Source: Azospirillum rugosum
GTDB lineage: Bacteria > Pseudomonadota > Alphaproteobacteria > Azospirillales > Azospirillaceae
NCBI RefSeq assembly: GCF_017876155.1
Contig: NZ_JAGINP010000019.1
Span: 120,941 to 184,940 of the forward strand
Direction of reading: 5' to 3'
Length of the DNA: 64,000 bases
Made by a program: the position numbers and the translations under genes. Below are positions 59,999-64,000 of the stretch, in pieces (within the stretch, counting starts at the first letter, position 1; the number at the start of each line of letters is the position of its first letter). The notes under the pieces were generated by a model. The model did not search any database. It had not been told where the DNA came from and saw nothing but the letters and a program-made list of their open reading frames with translations.

Positions 59999-60646
59999 AT
60001 GCGCGATCCCGGCATTGCGTTGGACGAAGCGGCGCCCGACACCCGCGCCCGCGCCGTGGAGGTCCGCCTGACCCAGATGGGGCTTGGGCTGGCGCGGCGG
60101 TTTGGCGACGGCGTCGGCGGACGGCTGGCGGACCGGGTCTTGCGGGTCCTGTCGGACCGCCACCCGCGCGCCTTCACGGCGTTGCGCGACATGCCCGAGG
60201 CGCATCTTCTGATCGATCCGGTGGACGCGCCGGCGGCCGTCCTGCTGCGGGTCGGACCCAGGCTGGCCTTGCGGGTTTGCGACCGCGACGGCCCGGCGCA
60301 CGTCGCCGTGGACGCCGCGGTGCGCGGCCCCTGCGCACGCCTGCTCGACCTGCTCGAAGGCCGGATCGACGGCGACGCGCTGTTCTTCCGCCGCGAACTG
60401 GTGATCGAGGGGGACACCGCCCTGATCCTGGCGCTCCGCAACACCCTGGATGGGGAGGACATGGACCTGTTCGCCGACATGGCGACGGCCGCCGGTCCGC
60501 TGCGCCACGCCCTCCCGCTCGCCCGACGCCACGCCGGTCGGATGCTCGACCTTCTCGGCATCGCCCGGCGCGCGGCTCCCCCGCCGCTGCGATGGGGGAT
60601 GGTCGCCCTGGAGCGGCGGCTGGGTGGAAAGCCGCAGGGATCATAA
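59999..60646 (+). CDS. ubiT: UbiT: SCP2-domain factor for oxygen-independent ubiquinone synthesis
   Basis: A 215-residue SCP2-type lipid-binding protein (LALRVCDRDGPAHVAVDAAV, LLEGRIDGDALFFRRELVIE, GDTALILALRNTLDGE). On its own SCP2 is ambiguous, but the next two genes are ubiU and ubiV, the exact set that replaces the oxygen-using hydroxylases UbiI, UbiH and UbiF without oxygen. UbiT presents ubiquinone precursors. GGAGGA precedes ATG 59999. About 40 residues longer than E. coli UbiT. A Crp/Fnr box lies upstream, consistent with anaerobic expression. Confidence 0.85.
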   Translation: MRDPGIALDEAAPDTRARAVEVRLTQMGLGLARRFGDGVGGRLADRVLRVLSDRHPRAFTALRDMPEAHLLIDPVDAPAAVLLRVGPRLALRVCDRDGPAHVAVDAAVRGPCARLLDLLEGRIDGDALFFRRELVIEGDTALILALRNTLDGEDMDLFADMATAAGPLRHALPLARRHAGRMLDLLGIARRAAPPPLRWGMVALERRLGGKPQGS

Positions 60647-60650
60647 GCGC

Positions 60651-61637
60651 ATGGACTCCTTCGAACTGATCTGCCCGGCCGGCAACCCGGCCGCGCTGCG
60701 CGCCGCCGTGGACGCCGGTGCCGACGCCGTCTATCTGGGCTTCCGCGACGAGACCAACGCGCGCAACTTCCCCGGGCTCAACTTCTCGCGCGAGGATCTG
60801 GCGGGTGCGGTGGCCTACGCCCACGCGCGCGGCGTCCAGGTCTTCGTGGCCATCAACACCTACCCGCAGGCCGGGAACCTGGGGCCGTGGGAGCGCGCCG
60901 CGGACGACGCGGCGCGGCTGAAGGCCGACGCGGTCATCCTGGCCGACGTCGGTCTGCTCGCCTACGCCGCCCGCCGGCATCCCGACCTGCGGCTGCACCT
61001 GTCGGTGCAGGCGTCGGCGGCGAACGTCGAGGCGATCCGGCTGTACCGCGACGCCTTCGGCGTGCGCCGCGTCGTGCTGCCCCGCGTGCTGACGGTGCCG
61101 GAGATCGCGCGGCTCAACGCCGAGATCGACATCGAGACGGAGGTGTTCGTGTTCGGCGGGATGTGCCCGATGGCCGAAGGGCGCTGCTCCCTCTCCTCCT
61201 ACGCGACGGGGCTGTCGCCCAACCGGCAGGGGGTCTGCTCGCCGGCCAGCCATGTCCGGTACGAGCCGCGCGGCGCGGCGCTGGCCTCGACGCTCGGCGG
61301 CTTCACCATCAACCTGTTCGGGGAGGGGGAGCAGGCCGGCTACCCGACGCTGTGCAAGGGCCGCTTCCTGTCCGGTGACCGCCCGGCCTACCTGTTCGAG
61401 GAGCCGACCAGCCTCAACGCGCTGGAACTGCTACCGGAGCTGAAAGCCGCCAAGGTGCGCGCCCTGAAGATCGAAGGGCGCCAGCGCGGCAAAGCCTACA
61501 TCGCCGCCGTCGTCGCTGCTTACCGGAAAGCCCTCGATGCCTTCGCGAAGGGCCAGGCGCTGCCGATGCTGAACCTGGACGCGGTGGTCGAGGGCGGCGC
61601 CCAGACGACCGGCGCCTTCAAGCGCGCCTGGCGCTGA
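60651..61637 (+). CDS. ubiU: UbiU: U32-family iron-sulfur subunit of oxygen-independent ubiquinone hydroxylase
   Basis: A 328-residue peptidase-U32-family protein, close to the 331 of E. coli UbiU. It starts ELICPAGNPAALRAAVDAGA and has the family segment FGGMCPMAEGRCSLSSYATG. The four-cysteine set for a [4Fe-4S] cluster is visible (MCPMAEGRC, NRQGVC, TLCKGRF). With UbiV it hydroxylates the quinone ring using prephenate-derived oxygen. Four bases separate it from ubiT and 13 from ubiV. Confidence 0.9.
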   Translation: MDSFELICPAGNPAALRAAVDAGADAVYLGFRDETNARNFPGLNFSREDLAGAVAYAHARGVQVFVAINTYPQAGNLGPWERAADDAARLKADAVILADVGLLAYAARRHPDLRLHLSVQASAANVEAIRLYRDAFGVRRVVLPRVLTVPEIARLNAEIDIETEVFVFGGMCPMAEGRCSLSSYATGLSPNRQGVCSPASHVRYEPRGAALASTLGGFTINLFGEGEQAGYPTLCKGRFLSGDRPAYLFEEPTSLNALELLPELKAAKVRALKIEGRQRGKAYIAAVVAAYRKALDAFAKGQALPMLNLDAVVEGGAQTTGAFKRAWR

Positions 61638-61650
61638 GGAGCAAGACACC

Positions 61651-62553
61651 ATGATGCCTCTTCTGACCCTCGGCCCCGTGCTGTTCAATTGGCCCGCGGA
61701 CCGCTGGCGCGACTTCTACTTCCGGATGGCCGACGAAGCGCCGCTGGACACCGTCATCCTCGGCGAGATCGTCTGCCACAAGCGCGCCCCGTTCTTCGCC
61801 GACGCCATGGAGGCGGTCGTCGCCCGGCTGACCGCCGCCGGAAAGGAGGTCTGGTTCGCCAGCCCGATCCTGGCCGGCAACGACCGCGAGCGCGCGGCGA
61901 TGCGCGATGTGGTGACGAACGGGCTGCTTCCGGTCGAAGCGAACGACATGGGGGCGCTGGCCCTGTTGGCCGGGCAACCCCACGCGGTCGGTCCCTTCAT
62001 CAACACCTACAACGAGGCGACGCTCGCTTGGCTGGCCGGGCGCGGCGCGATGTCGGTGTCGCTGCCGGCGGAACTGCCGGCATCCTCCGTCGCCGTTCTG
62101 GCGAAGGCGGGGGCCGCCTTGGGCCTCGCGGTCGAAGTGCAGGTGTTCGGGCGGGCGCCGCTGGCGATTTCGGCCCGCTGCTACCACGCGCGGGCCCATG
62201 GGCTGCACAAGGACGGCTGCCAGTTCGTCTGCGGCAACGACCCGGACGGCATGCCGGTGAAGACGTTGGACGGCCAATCCTTCCTGACCGTGAACGGCAC
62301 GCAGACGCTGTCCCACGGGTATCTCTGCCTTGCGGGCGAGATGGAGCGGCTGGCCGCGATGGGAGTTTCACGCTTCCGCCTGTCGCCGCAGGCGGTGGAC
62401 ATGGTCGCCGTCGCCGCGGCGTTCCGCGCCGTTCTCGCCGGGCAGCGGGATGGCCGGGATGTCGCCGCGGAGTTGGGCCGGCTGGTCGAAGCGCCCCTGG
62501 AGAACGGCTTTTTCCACAACTTGGCGGGCGCCGCCTACGCCGCCGAGGCGTGA
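61651..62553 (+). CDS. ubiV: UbiV: U32-family partner of UbiU
   Basis: A 300-residue U32-like protein. It starts LLTLGPVLFNWPADRWRDFY and has cluster-type cysteines at GEIVCHKRAPFF and in the RCYHARAHGLHKDGCQFVC segment. It forms the heterodimer with UbiU. Last gene of the ubiTUV operon; a GC-rich hairpin at 62577-62599 follows. Confidence 0.9.
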   Translation: MMPLLTLGPVLFNWPADRWRDFYFRMADEAPLDTVILGEIVCHKRAPFFADAMEAVVARLTAAGKEVWFASPILAGNDRERAAMRDVVTNGLLPVEANDMGALALLAGQPHAVGPFINTYNEATLAWLAGRGAMSVSLPAELPASSVAVLAKAGAALGLAVEVQVFGRAPLAISARCYHARAHGLHKDGCQFVCGNDPDGMPVKTLDGQSFLTVNGTQTLSHGYLCLAGEMERLAAMGVSRFRLSPQAVDMVAVAAAFRAVLAGQRDGRDVAAELGRLVEAPLENGFFHNLAGAAYAAEA

Positions 62554-62576
62554 CGCCCCGCCAACCGATGTTTGCC

Positions 62577-62599
62577 GGCCGGCCATGGCATGGCCGGCC
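62577..62599. terminator. GC-rich hairpin between convergent ubiV and the Crp/Fnr gene
   Basis: GGCCGGCCATG, one base, CATGGCCGGCC: 11-bp perfect arms. It lies between two convergent genes, so it may stop transcription from both sides, but neither side has a T-run. Confidence 0.5.
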
Positions 62600-62616
62600 G
62601 ACCCCTGGCACTTGTG

Positions 62617-63300
62617 TCACGGCGTGCCGTCGGAGCAGAGCCGGCGCAACCGCTCGATCGAGGGGACGATGATGGTGCTGCCCGAAATGTGCAGGTCACG
62701 GTGGGACAGTTTGGCGAAGGTGCGGGACAGCTGCTCCGGCGTCATGCCCAGGCGGCTGGCCAGGACGCGCCGGCTGACCGGAAGCTCGACCGCCACGCCG
62801 TCCTCCGCCCGGTCGACCTGGTCGAGAATGAAGGCCGACAGCCTTTGCGTCGTGTTGCGGAACTTCAGGTCCTTGACCTCGCGCACGAGCGTCCGGAACT
62901 GGCCCGCCAGAGCCTGCATCACCCGATGGGCGAAGACCGGATCCCGGGCGACCTGCGCCCGCACCACCGGCGCCGACAGCAGCAGGATTTGCGAGGGGTC
63001 CAGAAGCTTTGCCGATGTCAGGCTCGGTGCGTCGGCAAGCACGGCGGCCGGCGCGAAGCAATCGCCACGGCACAGGATGTCCAGCACCGTTTCCTGCCCG
63101 GAATCGGCGCGGCTGGACAGCGTGGCGGCCCCGGTGACCAGGACGTGGAGAAAATCGGGAACCTCCCCTTCCGTCACCAGGACGGCCTCACGCGAGCACC
63201 ATTCCAGCGACGCCCCGGAGGTCAGCGAGGCGAAGGTGTCGCCGCAGATCCCGGCAAGCAGCGGGAGGTTGCGCACAAGGTCCAGATCTTTCGGTCGCAT
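62617..63300 (-). CDS. Crp/Fnr-family regulator of denitrification (DNR/NnrR-like)
   Basis: A 227-residue regulator. The cyclic-nucleotide-like sensor domain covers residues about 10-120, a long dimer helix follows, and the winged helix is at about 150-215 with recognition helix SRRVLASRLGMTPEQLSRTF. The FNR-type N-terminal cysteine cluster for iron-sulfur binding is absent, so it more likely senses NO through haem, as DNR and NnrR do. The four TTGA-N6-TCAA boxes in the window are its probable targets. It sits between ubiV and norB. Confidence 0.83.
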   Translation of the reverse strand: MRPKDLDLVRNLPLLAGICGDTFASLTSGASLEWCSREAVLVTEGEVPDFLHVLVTGAATLSSRADSGQETVLDILCRGDCFAPAAVLADAPSLTSAKLLDPSQILLLSAPVVRAQVARDPVFAHRVMQALAGQFRTLVREVKDLKFRNTTQRLSAFILDQVDRAEDGVAVELPVSRRVLASRLGMTPEQLSRTFAKLSHRDLHISGSTIIVPSIERLRRLCSDGTP

Positions 63301-63334
63301 CGCACCCCCGTCGGTTCCTTATCCACCGGTGCAT

Positions 63335-63367
63335 GGCCCCTCTCCCCCATGGTGGAAGAGAGGGGCC
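63335..63367 (-). terminator. Hairpin after norB
   Basis: GGCCCCTCTC and GAGAGGGGCC with a 13-base loop, 10 bases past the norB stop codon. Ten-bp perfect stem without a clear T-run. Confidence 0.55.
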
Positions 63368-63376
63368 GGTTGCGGG

Positions 63377-64000
63377 TCACTCCGCGGGCTGAACGGCGCC
63401 GCCCATCGGGGCCTTCTTCGCCGCGGGAACCGGGCCGAGCAGGGCGTAGAGGTAGAGGCCGGCGCCGATGAACACGGCGACGCCGGCGGCCAGCCGCACC
63501 CAGAAGAAGGGGGCGATCTGGTCCTGCACGCTCATGTAGTCCATGCCCAGCACGCGCTGCAGGTGGACCTGCACGACGCCGGCGAAGGTCAGCGCGAAGG
63601 TCATCACCGTCATCCCGCCGCACATCAGCCAGAAGCTCAGCTTGTTCAGCGCCTGATGGTACGGCGCGACGCCGCGCAGGTGCGGCATGGCGTAGCTGAA
63701 GATCGCCAGGTTGATCATCGCGTAGGCCCCGAAGAAGGCCAGGTGCCCGTGCGCCGCGGTCACCTGCGTGCCGTGCGTGTAGTAGTTCACCGCCGACAGC
63801 GTGTGCAGGAAGCCCCACACCCCCGCCCCCAGGAAGGCCATGACCGCGCAGCCCACCGACCACAGAAGTGCGGCCTTGTTCGGGTGGTTGCGCCCGCCCT
63901 TCAGCACCATCTGGATGGCGAACACGACCATGGCGAAGAAGGGCGCCACCTCCAGCGTGGAGAACAGCGAGCCGATCCACTGCCAGTAGCCCGGCGTGCC
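63377..64000 (-). CDS. norB: Nitric oxide reductase large subunit NorB, C-terminal part (cut by window edge)
   Basis: The last 207 residues of a haem-copper oxidase family protein. Five or six helices are visible, including HTLSAVNYYTHGTQVTAAHG with the histidines that hold haem b and haem b3 (HGTQVTAAHGHLAFFGAYAM), and the last helix GVAVFIGAGLYLYALLGPVP. These segments are typical of cytochrome-c-dependent NorB. It reduces NO made by NirK to nitrous oxide. The 5' part and norC lie beyond the right edge. The regulator gene downstream has the same direction. Confidence 0.9.
   Translation of the reverse strand, partial: GTPGYWQWIGSLFSTLEVAPFFAMVVFAIQMVLKGGRNHPNKAALLWSVGCAVMAFLGAGVWGFLHTLSAVNYYTHGTQVTAAHGHLAFFGAYAMINLAIFSYAMPHLRGVAPYHQALNKLSFWLMCGGMTVMTFALTFAGVVQVHLQRVLGMDYMSVQDQIAPFFWVRLAAGVAVFIGAGLYLYALLGPVPAAKKAPMGGAVQPAE

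Noticed and set aside
1..64000. CRISPR array, tRNA, rRNA or prophage
   Set aside because: No regularly spaced repeats, cloverleaf or rRNA-like segments, and no phage structural genes were seen by eye.

Overview
The window is GC-rich DNA with the gene content of a free-living alphaproteobacterium, most like Azospirillum or a related Rhodospirillales genus. That placement is inferred from gene families (general-stress sigma factor promoters, PRC-barrel proteins, nirK/nor denitrification, ubiTUV, a CrbS/CrbR two-component system). No rRNA or tRNA gene was seen. A ParA/ParB pair with two palindromic parS-like sites near 54 kb suggests a secondary replicon (chromid or megaplasmid).

Layout. 0-2 kb: class III aminotransferase (cut by the edge), an APH-type small-molecule kinase and a GntR/FCD regulator, with a shared palindrome at both promoters. 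2.4-3.5 kb: three small proteins of unknown function. 3.7-13.9 kb: an amine-uptake and catabolism locus (FAD amine oxidase, FAD hydroxyacid dehydrogenase, four-part polyamine-type ABC transporter, XRE-cupin regulator, PuuC-like aldehyde dehydrogenase, DapA-family lyase). 14.5-18.8 kb: envelope and stress genes (MscS, lipid kinase, DUF1328, PRC-barrel). 19-23.4 kb: crbS/crbR. 23.6-33 kb: lone TRAP binding protein, EcfG-like sigma factor, membrane proteins, HtrA protease, DUF421, PRC-barrel and an ABC exporter. Seven GGAAC-N16/17-(A/C)GTT promoter matches lie between 15.6 and 31.1 kb and make this a probable general-stress-response neighbourhood.

34-39 kb: PQQ glucose dehydrogenase and an exported lactonase, which together would oxidise glucose to gluconate in the periplasm, separated by an RTX-like pseudogene. 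An internally deleted ISKra4 transposase follows. 39.7-44.9 kb: a four-gene glycosyltransferase operon (GT7-like, TPR/GT41-like, unknown, GT10 fucosyltransferase). 45-46.5 kb: decayed mobile-element cargo (pRiA4b ORF-3 with an internal amber codon, orphan antitoxin). 46.5-52 kb: two cyclic-di-GMP enzymes. 52-54 kb: parA, parB, parS, followed by truncated gene scraps.

56-64 kb: a denitrification and low-oxygen respiration island: nirK, an NnrS-like membrane protein, a hemerythrin-like protein, DUF2249, ubiTUV (oxygen-independent ubiquinone synthesis), a Crp/Fnr regulator and the 3' part of norB. Four perfect TTGA-N6-TCAA boxes stand in front of nirK, the NnrS-like gene and the DUF2249/ubiT divergent promoter, so one NO- or oxygen-responsive Crp/Fnr regulator probably ties electron-carrier synthesis to nitrite and NO reduction.
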